Source of the DNA: Ewingella sp. CoE-038-23
GTDB lineage: Bacteria > Pseudomonadota > Gammaproteobacteria > Enterobacterales > Enterobacteriaceae
DNA: 64,000 nt
Assembly (NCBI RefSeq): GCF_040419245.1
Contig: NZ_JAZHOH010000001.1
Coordinates: 620,001-684,000, forward strand
Direction of reading: 5' to 3'
Part shown: piece after piece, positions 20,377 to 28,948 of the stretch
How the letters are laid out: each line of letters starts with the position of its first letter
Position numbering within the stretch: the stretch's first letter is position 1
Translations under genes and position numbers: made by a program
The notes under the pieces: generated by a model
What the model was told of the DNA's origin: nothing
The model's database searches: none
The model's input: the letters and a program-made list of their open reading frames with translations, nothing else

Positions 20377-20742
20377 ATGGACTACGATTTTTTGCGTGAT
20401 ATCACCGGTGAGGTCAAAGTTCGTTTTTCAATGGGGCACGAGGTTCTGGGCCACTGGCTGAACGAAGAAGTCAAAGGCGACTTGAGCGTATTGGATAAAG
20501 TCGAAGCGGCCCTTGCCGAGTTGAAAGGCAGTGAGCGCCAGTGCCAGATTGAAGGCCATGAATACACCCTGCTGCTGGCCGACGATGAAGTGATGATCCG
20601 CGCCAACCAGTTAGGATTCGAGGGCGACGAGATGGAAGAGGGCATGAGCTATTATGATGAAGAGAGTCTGGCGTTTTGCGGCGTAGAGGACTTTCTGCAA
20701 GTCCTCGAGAAGTACCGTTCTTTCGTCACCACCTATCGGTAA
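20377..20742 (+). CDS. yacL: UPF0231 family protein YacL
   Basis: YacL is a small acidic cytoplasmic protein of unknown function found downstream of acnB across enterobacteria. The 121-residue protein begins [20 protein letters not shown] and contains the family blocks [20 protein letters not shown] and [14 protein letters not shown]. The ATG at 20377 is preferred because it gives the family start; an in-frame ATG at 20353 would overlap the region just after the acnB terminator. It converges on the yddG-like gene with only 4 bp between the stops. Confidence 0.93.
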   Translation: MDYDFLRDITGEVKVRFSMGHEVLGHWLNEEVKGDLSVLDKVEAALAELKGSERQCQIEGHEYTLLLADDEVMIRANQLGFEGDEMEEGMSYYDEESLAFCGVEDFLQVLEKYRSFVTTYR

Positions 20743-20746
20743 GCCC

Positions 20747-21625
20747 TTACTTGCCGCGCGACGCGCTCCAGCATAGCAGCGACCCCGCCACCACCATGCC
20801 GACGCCCGGCCAGAAACTGGCTCCCGGCAGGGTATGTAGCCACAGCCCCGCGATGAAAATAGCCGATAACGGCGTGAAATAGGAGAGGGCCGCCACCAGC
20901 GTGGCATTACCTTTTTTCATCGCGATGTCCCAGCACTGATAGGAAATCGCGGTGATCGCGCCCATCACCAGTAACTCAGTGACGGCCGGCCAGGTCATTC
21001 TGATTCGGGTAGAAGAGTAGTTGAAGTAGAGCGCCCACAGCACCGCGCCGGTTGCCAGCAAGAACAGCGGCAACACCCCAGCCCCTTTACTAAATATCCG
21101 CACCAGATTGGAATAGAGCGCCCAAGACACTGCTGCGCCAAGCGCCAGCGCATAAGCCACCGGGTTGCTGCGCACATTGCGCATCAGCTGGTGGATATCC
21201 AAACCGTGCCCGCCGCTAATAGCCCATAGCACGCCAACAAAGGCTAACACCGCGCCCGGCCACATCCACCAACGCACCTTTAATTTCAGCAACGGCACGG
21301 CGAACAGCAGGGTCAGGCTGGGCCACAAGTAGTTAATCAGGCCAAGTTCTAAGGTTTGCTGGCGGCTATGTGCCAGACCAATCGCCAGCGAAAACGACAC
21401 CATATAGAAAACGAACAGCAGGCCGCAAATAATCAGATAAGCCGCAGATTGCCCGCGCAGCGTCGGCCGGCCGCTGGCCATCCACACCATAATTCCACTC
21501 ACGGTATAAATAGAGGCTGCCGCGCCAAATGGCCCAAGGGCTTCGGCCAGACTGCGGGTCAGAGCAACGCTCATGCTCCACAATACAATGGCAATAACAC
21601 CAAACAGCGTCGCAAAACGATCCAT
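20747..21625 (-). CDS. yddG: YddG-like aromatic amino acid exporter (EamA/DMT family)
   Basis: This is a 10-helix drug/metabolite transporter of the EamA type. The 292-residue protein resembles E. coli YddG, which exports aromatic amino acids and paraquat: LFGVIAIVLWSMSVALTRSL at the start, GLINYLWPSLTLLFA in the middle and SYFTPLSAIF with GSLLCWSASRGK at the end. Two EamA repeats are visible. The ATG at 21625 matches YddG; an upstream TTG (21685) would add 20 residues that do not look like a signal. The gene lies between yacL and speD, where E. coli has no such gene, so it is an insertion or relocation. Substrate is inferred from family only. Confidence 0.8.
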   Translation of the reverse strand: MDRFATLFGVIAIVLWSMSVALTRSLAEALGPFGAAASIYTVSGIMVWMASGRPTLRGQSAAYLIICGLLFVFYMVSFSLAIGLAHSRQQTLELGLINYLWPSLTLLFAVPLLKLKVRWWMWPGAVLAFVGVLWAISGGHGLDIHQLMRNVRSNPVAYALALGAAVSWALYSNLVRIFSKGAGVLPLFLLATGAVLWALYFNYSSTRIRMTWPAVTELLVMGAITAISYQCWDIAMKKGNATLVAALSYFTPLSAIFIAGLWLHTLPGASFWPGVGMVVAGSLLCWSASRGK

Positions 21626-21750
21626 GGATTCGGTCTGAGTCAGGGAAAGGGATACCCAAGATAAGCGATTGCCGCGGCTAAGCAAACCTGAAGAATCTCA
21701 ATCCCCTTCATCAACAGCAATTCATGATGAAGGGGAGTGAAAGGCGGGGA

Positions 21751-22626
21751 TCAGAAGTAGTAACCGACCTCTAAGCCCAGCGTCGAGGTGGTGGTGGCTG
21801 GCTGATAGTAGCCGACATTCTGACCGTCGAGCTGGCCCTGTTTATCGTCCGATTTACCGTATTTCTGGTGAATATAGGACGCCTTCACAAATAGGTCTTT
21901 GTTGATATTCCACGTCAGGCTGGTGAACGGTGACAGGCGCGATTTCGGCTCAAGCCAGACACCGCCCTGATTGCTGTGGGTCCAGGTCTTAATCGGATAC
22001 AGCGCGCCGCCTTCCAAACTGAGGCGCGACTCGCTGGTCATCTGCCAGTTTGCGCCAAGAGAAGCTTTGGCATAAGGCTGGAGCGTGACTTCCAGCGCGC
22101 TAAATTGGCGGGTGCGATTCTCTGAGGCAATATAAACATCGTCGGAACGAATATTGCGCAGCCAGAATTGCCCGCCCAACGCCCCTTTGGCATCAAAAGA
22201 GACGCTGTCCGAGGCGCGATAACGGTAACCGCGCGTGATATCCGCGCTGTAGCCGGTATAGGTTGTTTTGCCTTTTAATGAGCCATCGGGCACGTCGGCT
22301 TTATCATCCAGCGTGCTGCCCTGATAATTAACGATGCCAAACATCAGGCTCATGTCCCAGGCTTTTAATAACCCACTTGGGGCATCGAGATAGTTATTGG
22401 CGCCAAAGTTTACTCGCAGGCGAGGACCATGTTCTGCAACGTATTTGCCGTCTTGGTTAGCGACGGTTTCATCCCATTTATAATATTCCGCCCCATAACT
22501 GACATAGTGGCGTGTTCCATCGGTATTGCTGCTGAACAAACTTTCCCCGGCCCGGGAAACCCCGGAAACCAATAAAGAGCTCGATACCAATAAGGTGGCA
22601 ACGGTCTTTAATTTACAGATTGTCAT
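21751..22626 (-). CDS. Putative outer-membrane beta-barrel protein, unknown function
   Basis: I do not recognise this 291-residue protein. It has a typical signal peptide: MTICKLKT basic start, then the hydrophobic ATLLVSSSLLVSG, with likely cleavage after VSRA. It has alternating polar/aromatic strands throughout and ends in GLEVGYYF, the C-terminal aromatic signature used by the BAM machinery. Strand-like segments include HYVSYGAEYYKW, AKASLGANWQMTSESRLSLEG and LFVKASYIHQKYG. About 12 strands would fit the mature ~265 residues. It has no cysteine in the mature part. It is monocistronic, between the yddG-like gene and speD, in an interval not seen in E. coli. A 397-bp AT-rich region with a repeated 12-bp motif lies directly upstream. 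Confidence 0.75.
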   Translation of the reverse strand: MTICKLKTVATLLVSSSLLVSGVSRAGESLFSSNTDGTRHYVSYGAEYYKWDETVANQDGKYVAEHGPRLRVNFGANNYLDAPSGLLKAWDMSLMFGIVNYQGSTLDDKADVPDGSLKGKTTYTGYSADITRGYRYRASDSVSFDAKGALGGQFWLRNIRSDDVYIASENRTRQFSALEVTLQPYAKASLGANWQMTSESRLSLEGGALYPIKTWTHSNQGGVWLEPKSRLSPFTSLTWNINKDLFVKASYIHQKYGKSDDKQGQLDGQNVGYYQPATTTSTLGLEVGYYF

Positions 22627-22755
22627 TTTATTATTTCTTTGTGTCGGTGAAGGAGAGCGGTGATTTTAAAAACAGCGGGGGGATGCTAACGCAGGATAAG
22701 GTGGGTAAAACAGCCTCTATTCATTTTTGGTCAAAATAAGATCAATACAGAGGTA

Positions 22756-22956
22756 TTAAGTTAAATTTAAAGACTTGATGGTTAACTATTTGAGTTAGTT
22801 AGTTTTTATATTCTTTAAATTTGACTTAATACGTAGATCATTTTCTGATCAATTTGACTTAAGGTAATGTAAAAAACAGCTTTAGTGAATTTTTTAGGTA
22901 GAAGCGGGGATTTCTATAAGAATTAAATGTAGCTGAGCGTGGAGTTAAGTCAAATT
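22756..22956. repeat. Four copies of AATTTGACTTAA / TTAAGTCAAATT
   Basis: Exact copies lie at 22818-22829 and 22851-22862 (AATTTGACTTAA) and at 22945-22956 (inverted, TTAAGTCAAATT). A fourth, inverted, 11/12 copy is TTAAGTTAAATT at 22756-22767. Centre-to-centre distances are 62, 33 and 94 bp, each close to a whole number of helical turns. This looks like a binding-site array for an unknown regulator of the barrel gene. Confidence 0.65.
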
Positions 22957-22958
22957 AA

Positions 22959-22992
22959 AATGGCGGACATGTGATGCCCGCCATTTATTAAC
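22959..22992 (-). terminator. Terminator after speD
   Basis: AATGGCGG and CCGCCATT form a perfect 8-bp stem with an 11-nt loop. On the minus strand it is followed by TTAATTT. It lies about 35 bases after the speD stop. Confidence 0.75.
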
Positions 22993-23023
22993 TTCTTATT
23001 AACCTCTGTTCGGCTGAAAAATC

Positions 23024-23818
23024 TTACAGCGAAGGGATATTGCGACCGTAATAAATTTCCTGCATCTCTTTATACAGCAGGTCGGTAATTTCTTTATGCT
23101 CTGCCGCGCTTAATTGGTCGGGCTTGGCATTGAAAAGATAATGTTTAAGGTCGAACTCTTTCAGCATCATTTTGGTGTGGAATATATTTTCCTGATACAC
23201 GTTCACATCCATCATGTCATACAGCGCCTTCATATCCTTCGACATGAAGTTCTGAATCGAGTTGATCGAGTGGTCGATGTAATGTTTGACGCCATTAATG
23301 TCGCGAGTGAAGCCACGCACGCGATAATCAATGGTGACAATGTCAGATTCCAGCTGGTGAATAAGGTAGTTCAGCGCCTTGAGTGGCGAGATAACGCCAC
23401 AGGTGGAGACTTCAATATCGGCGCGGAAAGTGCAAAGGCCGCCTTCAGGGTGGCTTTCTGGATAGGTATGCACGCAGATATGGCTTTTATCGAGATGCGC
23501 CACCACGGAGTTTGGCAGCGGGCCAGGGTGCTCGGTGGTATCCACGTCGCGTGGGTCCATTGGCTCTTCGCTCACTAAAATCGTGACGCTGGCGCCCTGT
23601 GGCTCATAGTCCTGCCGCGCGACGTTGAGGATATTGGCACCGATGATGGAGCAAGTTTCGGTGAGAATTTCCGTCAAACGGTTCGCGTTATATTCTTTGT
23701 CGATGTAGGCAATATAGCCGTCACGATCGTCAGCCGTTTTGGCATAACAGATATCGTAGATACAAAAACTCAGGCTTTTTGTCAGGTTATTGAAACCATG
23801 CAGTTTCAGTTTTTGCAA
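23024..23818 (-). CDS. speD: S-adenosylmethionine decarboxylase proenzyme
   Basis: SpeD decarboxylates S-adenosylmethionine to supply the aminopropyl donor for spermidine. The protein is made as a proenzyme and cleaves itself before Ser112, seen here in [17 protein letters not shown]; the new N-terminal Ser becomes the pyruvoyl cofactor. The 264-residue length equals E. coli Spe[23 protein letters not shown], which contains the catalytic Cys, and [12 protein letters not shown] also match. It lies 28 bp after speE in the speED operon and ends at a strong terminator. Confidence 0.99.
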   Translation of the reverse strand: MQKLKLHGFNNLTKSLSFCIYDICYAKTADDRDGYIAYIDKEYNANRLTEILTETCSIIGANILNVARQDYEPQGASVTILVSEEPMDPRDVDTTEHPGPLPNSVVAHLDKSHICVHTYPESHPEGGLCTFRADIEVSTCGVISPLKALNYLIHQLESDIVTIDYRVRGFTRDINGVKHYIDHSINSIQNFMSKDMKALYDMMDVNVYQENIFHTKMMLKEFDLKHYLFNAKPDQLSAAEHKEITDLLYKEMQEIYYGRNIPSL

Positions 23819-23846
23819 TTTAGTTCACCCCCTCATGGATGCCGGA

Positions 23847-24734
23847 TCAGCGCGAGGCTGACAGGGCATTCAGTAGATATTGCGGCAGGGCAAAGCTGCC
23901 ATAATGGATTGCCGGATTGTAATAACGGCAGGCAATGTCTGCGGCGTCGAAGCGCGCTTGCAGAGTCTTAACGTCGAGCTGGCGATGCTCCGGGCTGTTG
24001 GTGGCCCAGGCGAAAGTCATGATGCCACCGTAATAGGTCGGGATCGCCGCTTGGTAAAAACTGACGTCGCTAAAGTAGTGACTCAGCTTCTGGTGGCTAT
24101 TAACGGCTTCATCCTGCTGTAAGAAGCAGACGCCGTTTTGCGCCACGAAAATGCCGCCCGGATTCAGACAGCGCTCGCAGCCTTGGTAAAACTCTGAGGT
24201 AAACAGGCTTTCTCCGGGACCAATAGGATCGGTGCAATCTGAGATGATCACATCAAAGGTTTCGCTGGTCTGATTGACGAACTTCACCCCGTCGTCGATC
24301 ACCAAGTTAAAGCGCGGATCGTCATAGGCACCGGCATTGTGGTTCGGCAGATACTGGCGGCAGAACTCCACCACGCCGGCATCAATTTCTACCATAGTGA
24401 CAGACTCAACCTGCGTATGACGGCACACTTCGCGCAGCATTCCGCCGTCGCCGCCGCCGATAATCAGCACTTTCTTAGCCTTACCGTGAGCCAGAATCGG
24501 CACGTGGGCCATCATCTCGTGATAGATGAACTCATCCCGCTCGGTGGTTTGCACCACGCCGTCGAGCGCCATCACGCGGCCCAGCTCGGCGTTTTCGAAA
24601 ATGATCAGATCCTGATGCTCGGTTTTATCGCGATACAGCTCTTTTTCGACGCGAAAATATTGGCCAAAGTTGGCGTGCAGCGTCTCAAACCACATTTCTT
24701 TTTCGGACAATTTCTGTGACGGATTCTGGGACAT
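23847..24734 (-). CDS. speE: Spermidine synthase
   Basis: SpeE transfers the aminopropyl group from decarboxylated SAM to putrescine, giving spermidine and methylthioadenosine. MtnN, encoded 35 kb away, then cleaves the methylthioadenosine. The 295-residue protein has the class I methyltransferase-like fold with [18 protein letters not shown] and [18 protein letters not shown], and the active-site segment [20 protein letters not shown] with the catalytic Asp. The N-terminus ([20 protein letters not shown]) is a few residues longer than in E. coli. It is first in speED; a GGAGAAGATTGCAC stretch precedes the ATG. Confidence 0.98.
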   Translation of the reverse strand: MSQNPSQKLSEKEMWFETLHANFGQYFRVEKELYRDKTEHQDLIIFENAELGRVMALDGVVQTTERDEFIYHEMMAHVPILAHGKAKKVLIIGGGDGGMLREVCRHTQVESVTMVEIDAGVVEFCRQYLPNHNAGAYDDPRFNLVIDDGVKFVNQTSETFDVIISDCTDPIGPGESLFTSEFYQGCERCLNPGGIFVAQNGVCFLQQDEAVNSHQKLSHYFSDVSFYQAAIPTYYGGIMTFAWATNSPEHRQLDVKTLQARFDAADIACRYYNPAIHYGSFALPQYLLNALSASR

Positions 24735-24935
24735 TGTGCAATCTTCTCCTGAGTATTCACAGCCTTGGAAAATGGGGGCAACATGATAGCCAACATCGCC
24801 ATTGTATGCACGATTGAATATTACTCAGACGTTTTAGGAATATAAGTGTAGCTGAGGTGGGGAAATACGCTGGAAAGCGGCCCGGCCAGAGGCGAAAGTC
24901 AGTGGGAAGATGCTAAAGCCGGGCGAGAGAGGGAG

Positions 24936-25283
24936 TTAGTTAGAGTAGGCCAGCAGGCTCAGGGAGTCGCGTGCCAGCGCCTTGCACTTGGTCGGCTTGG
25001 CGACGGCAATCCCGCTCAGGTCGCGATAGCTATCTTCACCCATCGCCTGCATGTTGAAGCTGCTGTAATTGGTTAAATCCCAACGGTTTTGTTGAGCGAA
25101 AAACACAATCGCGCGCTTAATTTGCGCGTTAGGAAGCTGTTCGTAGCCGCAATTATTTTTCAAATACACGAAGACGGCGGTCAAATCTGCCAGATCTTCA
25201 GCCTCTGATTCGCTTAAAGCCTGGCTGGCGGAGGAGAATCCGAGCAGGGCGAGCAACATCAGGGTTAGCGTCGTTTTTTTCAT
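24936..25283 (-). CDS. yacC: YacC, periplasmic PulS/OutS-type pilotin-like protein
   Basis: This 115-residue exported protein has a signal peptide (MKKTTLTLMLLALLGFSSASQA) and then the YacC sequence LSESEAEDLADLTAVFVYLK, NNCGYEQLPNAQIKRAIVFF and CKALARDSLSLLAYSN. The two mature cysteines are in the places expected for the PulS/OutS fold, whose members act as pilotins for type II secretin assembly. No type II secretion genes are seen nearby, so its partner is not known. It lies upstream of speE as in E. coli and is divergent from cueO. Confidence 0.9.
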   Translation of the reverse strand: MKKTTLTLMLLALLGFSSASQALSESEAEDLADLTAVFVYLKNNCGYEQLPNAQIKRAIVFFAQQNRWDLTNYSSFNMQAMGEDSYRDLSGIAVAKPTKCKALARDSLSLLAYSN

Positions 25284-25387
25284 GGAGTGGTTCTTTATAA
25301 AGAGAAAAAAGCAGGCTCAGATAGAATGAAACGACGTTAACATATTTGCCCTGAGTCACACTAAATTTCTTTTGTCGGCAATGCTGC

Positions 25388-25418
25388 TTGACCCTTCCCT
25401 TGGTGGAAGGTTTACCCT
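25388..25418 (+). promoter_or_regulatory. CueR-type promoter of cueO
   Basis: -35 TTGACC (25388-25393) and -10 TACCCT (25413-25418) are separated by 19 bp, the over-long spacer typical of MerR-family control. The dyad CCTTCC (25393-25398) / GGAAGG (25405-25410) sits in that spacer. It closely resembles the E. coli cueO promoter, where copper-bound CueR untwists the DNA to activate transcription. Confidence 0.85.
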
Positions 25419-25487
25419 CTGTGTTATATCTGCCCGTTCTTTGCCAACCCCGACAGAGGCACTGAACATCGCCAAAAGGATCTGAAC

Positions 25488-27104
25488 ATGCATCGTCGTG
25501 ACTTTATTAAATGGACAACACTGATGGGGGCGGCCACTACGCTGCCGGGCTGGAGCCGTCTGGCATTTGCTGCTGACAGGCCAGCATTGCCGATTCCCAT
25601 GCTGCTCAAACCCAACGCCAAAGGCGTGATGGTGCTGAATTTACAGCGCGGGCAGAGCCAGTTTACGCCGGGCGTGAATACCGAAACCTGGGGCATTAAT
25701 GGCAATATCCTCGGCCCCGCGCTGCGCGTCAAACGCGGCGAGCCGGTGACGGTCACGGTGAATAACCAACTGAATGTCGCCAGCACGGTACACTGGCACG
25801 GGCTGGAAATTCCCGGTCAGGTGGACGGCGGCCCGCAGGGCGTGATCGCGCCGGGTGCCAGCCGCACTGTGCAGTTCTCCCTCGACCAGCCTGCTTCTAC
25901 CTGCTGGTTCCATCCGCATCCGCATCAGACCAGTGGCTATCAGGTGGCGATGGGGCTGGCCGGTTTGGTACTGATTGAAGATGACGAAAGCAACCAGCTG
26001 CAACTGCCGTCGCGCTGGGGCGTGGATGATATCCCGCTGATTCTTCAGGACAAGCGCCTGAACGACGCCGGGCAGATCGACTACCAGATGGATGTGATGA
26101 CCGCCGCCGTGGGCTGGTTTGGTCAACACATGCTGACCAATGGCGTGGTCTTCCCGCAGCACGGCGTGTCGCGCGGCTGGCTGCGTTTCCGCCTGCTCAA
26201 CGGCTGTAATGCGCGCTCGCTCAATGTCTCGACCAGCGACGGTCGCCCACTCTACGTGATTGCCAGCGACGGCGGCTTCCTCGCCGAGCCGGTGAAACTC
26301 AGCGAGCTGCCGATGCTACCCGGCGAACGTTTCGAAGTGCTGGTCAACTGCCCGGATGCCAAAGCTTTCGACCTCGTCACCCTGCCGGTCACTCAGATGG
26401 GCATGACCCTTGCGCCGTTCGATAAACCTCTGCCGGTGCTGCGCGTGCAGCCGACCCTGACGCAGGGCGAGCAGAACATACCGGATAAACTGATCACACT
26501 GCCGGAGCTGGTTTCCGTCGATGGCCTGCCAACCCGCTGGTTGCAGCTCTCCATGGATCCGCGCCTTGACCAGCAGGGCATGGCGGCGCTGATGGCGCGC
26601 TATGGGCATCAGTCCATGGCGGGCATGAGCATGGACCACGGCTCAGGCGACGGCGGCCACGATATGGCGGGCATGAATATGCAGGGCATGTCCCATGACG
26701 ACCACGGCAACATGGCAGGCATGGACATGAGTAAGAAGGATGACGGCAAGTTCGACCTGATGACCGGCAACCGAATCAATGGCAAAGCTTATGACATGAA
26801 CAGCCCGGCCTTCGATGTCAAACAGGGCCAGTACGAGAAATGGACCATTTCCGGTGAAGGCGACATGATGCTGCACCCGTTCCACATTCACGGCACCCAG
26901 TTCCGCATTCTGTCTGAGAATGGTAAGCCAGTGGCGGCGCACCGCGCGGGCTGGAAAGACATTGTGAGAGTGGAGGGCGGGCGCAGCGAGGTGCTGGTGC
27001 GTTTCAACTATCTGGCGAGCAAAGAGCAGTCCTACATGGCTCACTGCCACCTGTTGGAACACGAAGACACCGGCATGATGCTTGGATTTACGGTTTCCAG
27101 TTAA
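25488..27104 (+). CDS. cueO: Multicopper (cuprous) oxidase CueO
   Basis: CueO oxidises Cu(I) to less toxic Cu(II) in the periplasm with O2 as acceptor. The 538-residue protein starts with a twin-arginine signal ([20 protein letters not shown]) so it is exported folded. Copper ligands are seen in [37 protein letters not shown] and [13 protein letters not shown] (type 1 and trinuclear sites). The methionine/histidine-rich insert at about residues 366-417 ([14 protein letters not shown] and further GM repeats) is the CueO-specific substrate-copper region. It is divergent from yacC behind a CueR-type promoter. Confidence 0.98.
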   Translation: MHRRDFIKWTTLMGAATTLPGWSRLAFAADRPALPIPMLLKPNAKGVMVLNLQRGQSQFTPGVNTETWGINGNILGPALRVKRGEPVTVTVNNQLNVASTVHWHGLEIPGQVDGGPQGVIAPGASRTVQFSLDQPASTCWFHPHPHQTSGYQVAMGLAGLVLIEDDESNQLQLPSRWGVDDIPLILQDKRLNDAGQIDYQMDVMTAAVGWFGQHMLTNGVVFPQHGVSRGWLRFRLLNGCNARSLNVSTSDGRPLYVIASDGGFLAEPVKLSELPMLPGERFEVLVNCPDAKAFDLVTLPVTQMGMTLAPFDKPLPVLRVQPTLTQGEQNIPDKLITLPELVSVDGLPTRWLQLSMDPRLDQQGMAALMARYGHQSMAGMSMDHGSGDGGHDMAGMNMQGMSHDDHGNMAGMDMSKKDDGKFDLMTGNRINGKAYDMNSPAFDVKQGQYEKWTISGEGDMMLHPFHIHGTQFRILSENGKPVAAHRAGWKDIVRVEGGRSEVLVRFNYLASKEQSYMAHCHLLEHEDTGMMLGFTVSS

Positions 27105-27214
27105 GGCCTTTGTTTGTTGAGTCGATATGTCGATCACTGACATTCGCCTCAGCAGACTGTATGGTAACGCGGCTGAAAACCATGATATTCACATCATTCT
27201 GAGGGGAGAATAAG

Positions 27215-28180
27215 ATGAAAAAGTCGCTGCTGGGCTTTGCGCGGGAAACGCTGGAAATCGAAATCGAAGAGGCGCAACGGCTGCTGACTCGGCTGGATGA
27301 CAATTTCGTCGACGCCTGCCAGTTGCTGCTCAACTGCACAGGCAAAGCCGTGGTGTCGGGAATGGGTAAATCCGGGCACATCGGCAAGAAAATTGCCGCG
27401 TCCCTTGCCAGCACCGGCACGCCAGCCTTCTTCGTCCATCCGGCCGAGGCGCTGCACGGCGACTTAGGCATGATTGGCAGCAACGACGTGCTGATCTTCA
27501 TCTCCTATTCTGGCCGCGCCAAAGAGCTGGACATGATCCTGCCTCTATTAGCCGAAAACCAAACCAAGCTGATTGCTATTACCGGCGGCAAAGATTCCCC
27601 GCTGGCGCAGGCCGCCGATGCCATTATTGACGTCGGCGTAGAGCGCGAAGCCTGCCCAATGGGGCTGGCCCCGACCTCCAGCGCGGTCAATACTTTGATG
27701 ATGGGCGACGCGCTGGCGATGGCCTTAATGCGCCATCGCGGCTTCGGCGCAGAGGACTTTGCTCGCTCACATCCGGGCGGCAGCCTCGGCGCGCGCTTGC
27801 TCAATCGGGTTCATCATTTGATGCGCACCGGCGACCGACTGCCGGTTATCGACAGCCAGGAAAATGTCATGAATGCCATGCTGGAGCTGAGCCGAACCGG
27901 GCTGGGCCTGATTGCGGTCTGCGACAAACAGCGCCACGTGGTGGGGGTATTTACCGACGGCGACCTACGCCGCTGGCTGGTGAAAGGCCATACTCTCGAC
28001 GAGCCGCTGATGAATGCCATCACCCGCCCCGGCTTCCAACTGCCGGAACAGTGGCGCGCGGGCGAGGCGCTGGAAGCCCTGCACCAGCAGAACATCAGCG
28101 CCGCGCCGGTGGTGAACAGCGACGGCGTGCTGGTCGGGGCGATAAATCTGCATGATTTACATCAGGCGGGCATTGGTTGA
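27215..28180 (+). CDS. gutQ: Arabinose-5-phosphate isomerase, GutQ type
   Basis: The enzyme interconverts ribulose 5-phosphate and arabinose 5-phosphate, the precursor of Kdo for lipopolysaccharide. The 321-residue protein has an N-terminal sugar-isomerase (SIS) domain (VVSGMGKSGHIGKKIAASLA, then STGTPAFFVHPAEALHGD, SYSGRAKELDMI) and a pair of CBS domains at the C-terminus (VMNAMLELSRTGLGLIAVCD, GVFTDGDLRRWL, ISAAPVVNSDGVL). Residue by residue it is closer to GutQ than to KdsD. E. coli GutQ is in the glucitol operon, but no glucitol genes are near here; this gene stands where E. coli has gcd. A strong GAGGGGAG ribosome site precedes the ATG. Confidence 0.85.
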   Translation: MKKSLLGFARETLEIEIEEAQRLLTRLDDNFVDACQLLLNCTGKAVVSGMGKSGHIGKKIAASLASTGTPAFFVHPAEALHGDLGMIGSNDVLIFISYSGRAKELDMILPLLAENQTKLIAITGGKDSPLAQAADAIIDVGVEREACPMGLAPTSSAVNTLMMGDALAMALMRHRGFGAEDFARSHPGGSLGARLLNRVHHLMRTGDRLPVIDSQENVMNAMLELSRTGLGLIAVCDKQRHVVGVFTDGDLRRWLVKGHTLDEPLMNAITRPGFQLPEQWRAGEALEALHQQNISAAPVVNSDGVLVGAINLHDLHQAGIG

Positions 28181-28210
28181 TCCGACGGCGTTACTCATTA
28201 ACTGGTTCTT

Positions 28211-28219
28211 TGTTATAAT
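28211..28219 (+). promoter_or_regulatory. Extended -10 promoter of hpt
   Basis: TGTTATAAT is a perfect extended -10 (TGnTATAAT). No good -35 lies at the right distance, as expected for this class. Transcription would begin near 28226, 68 bases before the hpt ATG. Confidence 0.7.
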
Positions 28220-28233
28220 CCCCGCGCTTTAAG

Positions 28234-28259
28234 GTCGCCATCACGGTCAGTGGTGGCGA
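28234..28259 (+). other. Hairpin in the hpt leader
   Basis: TCGCCATCAC (28235-28244) pairs with GTGGTGGCGA (28250-28259) through a 5-nt loop, with one G-U pair. No T run follows, so it is not a standard terminator; it may stabilise the leader or affect translation. Confidence 0.5.
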
Positions 28260-28293
28260 TGACTCTTTCAAATTCCAGGTGGTTAGGCTTTAT

Positions 28294-28830
28294 ATGAAAC
28301 ACAGAGTAGACGTCATGATTTCCGAGCAGGAAGTCAAAACCCGAATTGCTGAGTTAGGCCGTGAAATCACCGAGCACTACCGTGATAGCGGCAGTGATAT
28401 GGTGCTGGTCGGGCTGTTGCGCGGTTCATTCATGTTTATGGCTGACTTGTGTCGCACCATTGACGTTTCCCACGAAGTGGATTTCATGACCGCCTCCAGC
28501 TACGGCAACGGCATGTCCACCACCCGTGATGTCAAAATCCTCAAAGATCTGGATGAAGATATCCGTGGCAAAGACGTGCTGATCGTCGAAGACATCATCG
28601 ACTCCGGCAACACCCTGAGCAAAGTCCGCGAACTGCTGCAACTGCGCGGCCCGAAATCGCTGGCAATCTGTACGCTGTTGGATAAACCACAGCGCCGCGA
28701 AGTGGACGTGAAAGTCGAATATGTAGGTTTCGCCATCCCCGACGAATTCGTGGTGGGTTACGGCATCGACTACGCCCAGCGCTATCGCCACCTGCCGTAC
28801 GTCGGCAAAGTAGTGATGCTCGAAGAGTAA
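28294..28830 (+). CDS. hpt: Hypoxanthine phosphoribosyltransferase
   Basis: Hpt salvages hypoxanthine (and more weakly guanine) with PRPP to make IMP. The 178-residue protein shows the PRPP-binding motif [18 protein letters not shown], the early [16 protein letters not shown] loop, and [20 protein letters not shown] at the C-terminus. The ATG at 28294 gives the family start MKHRVDVMI; the in-frame start at 28279 would add five unconserved residues. It is convergent with can. Confidence 0.97.
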   Translation: MKHRVDVMISEQEVKTRIAELGREITEHYRDSGSDMVLVGLLRGSFMFMADLCRTIDVSHEVDFMTASSYGNGMSTTRDVKILKDLDEDIRGKDVLIVEDIIDSGNTLSKVRELLQLRGPKSLAICTLLDKPQRREVDVKVEYVGFAIPDEFVVGYGIDYAQRYRHLPYVGKVVMLEE

Positions 28831-28904
28831 GTGGCTGGCTGCCCGCCTTAGTATTTCTAACGCGGGCAGTACACACAGAGCGACACGCCGGAAAAAGGCA
28901 CAAA

Positions 28905-28934
28905 AAAAGGCACATAATGTGCCTTTTGCTTTTT
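28905..28934. terminator. Bidirectional terminator between hpt and can
   Basis: AAAAGGCACAT and ATGTGCCTTTT form an 11-bp perfect palindrome with A and T runs on the two sides, 75 bases after the hpt stop and 15 bases after the can stop. Confidence 0.85.
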
Positions 28935-28948
28935 ATTCTTTTGTACAG

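Larger units (their letters stand above)
22627..23023 (-). promoter_or_regulatory. AT-rich region upstream of the barrel protein, with repeated 12-bp motif
   Basis: This 397-bp gap separates the barrel gene from speD. It has no credible gene. It carries four copies of a 12-bp motif (separate entry), a palindrome GATCATTTTCTGATC at 22836-22850, and the speD terminator at 22959-22992. Its composition is far more AT-rich than the flanking coding DNA, which suggests H-NS-type silencing or transferred DNA. Confidence 0.6.

Noticed and set aside
20747..22626. The yddG-like and barrel genes as one operon encoding a trans-envelope efflux system
   Set aside because: They share a strand, but a 125-bp gap and the separate upstream control region of the barrel gene do not show co-transcription, and no adaptor protein is present. 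It remains a speculation.
25641..26162. 173-codon minus-strand frame opposite cueO
   Set aside because: It is a shadow of high-GC codons in cueO, with no start signals.
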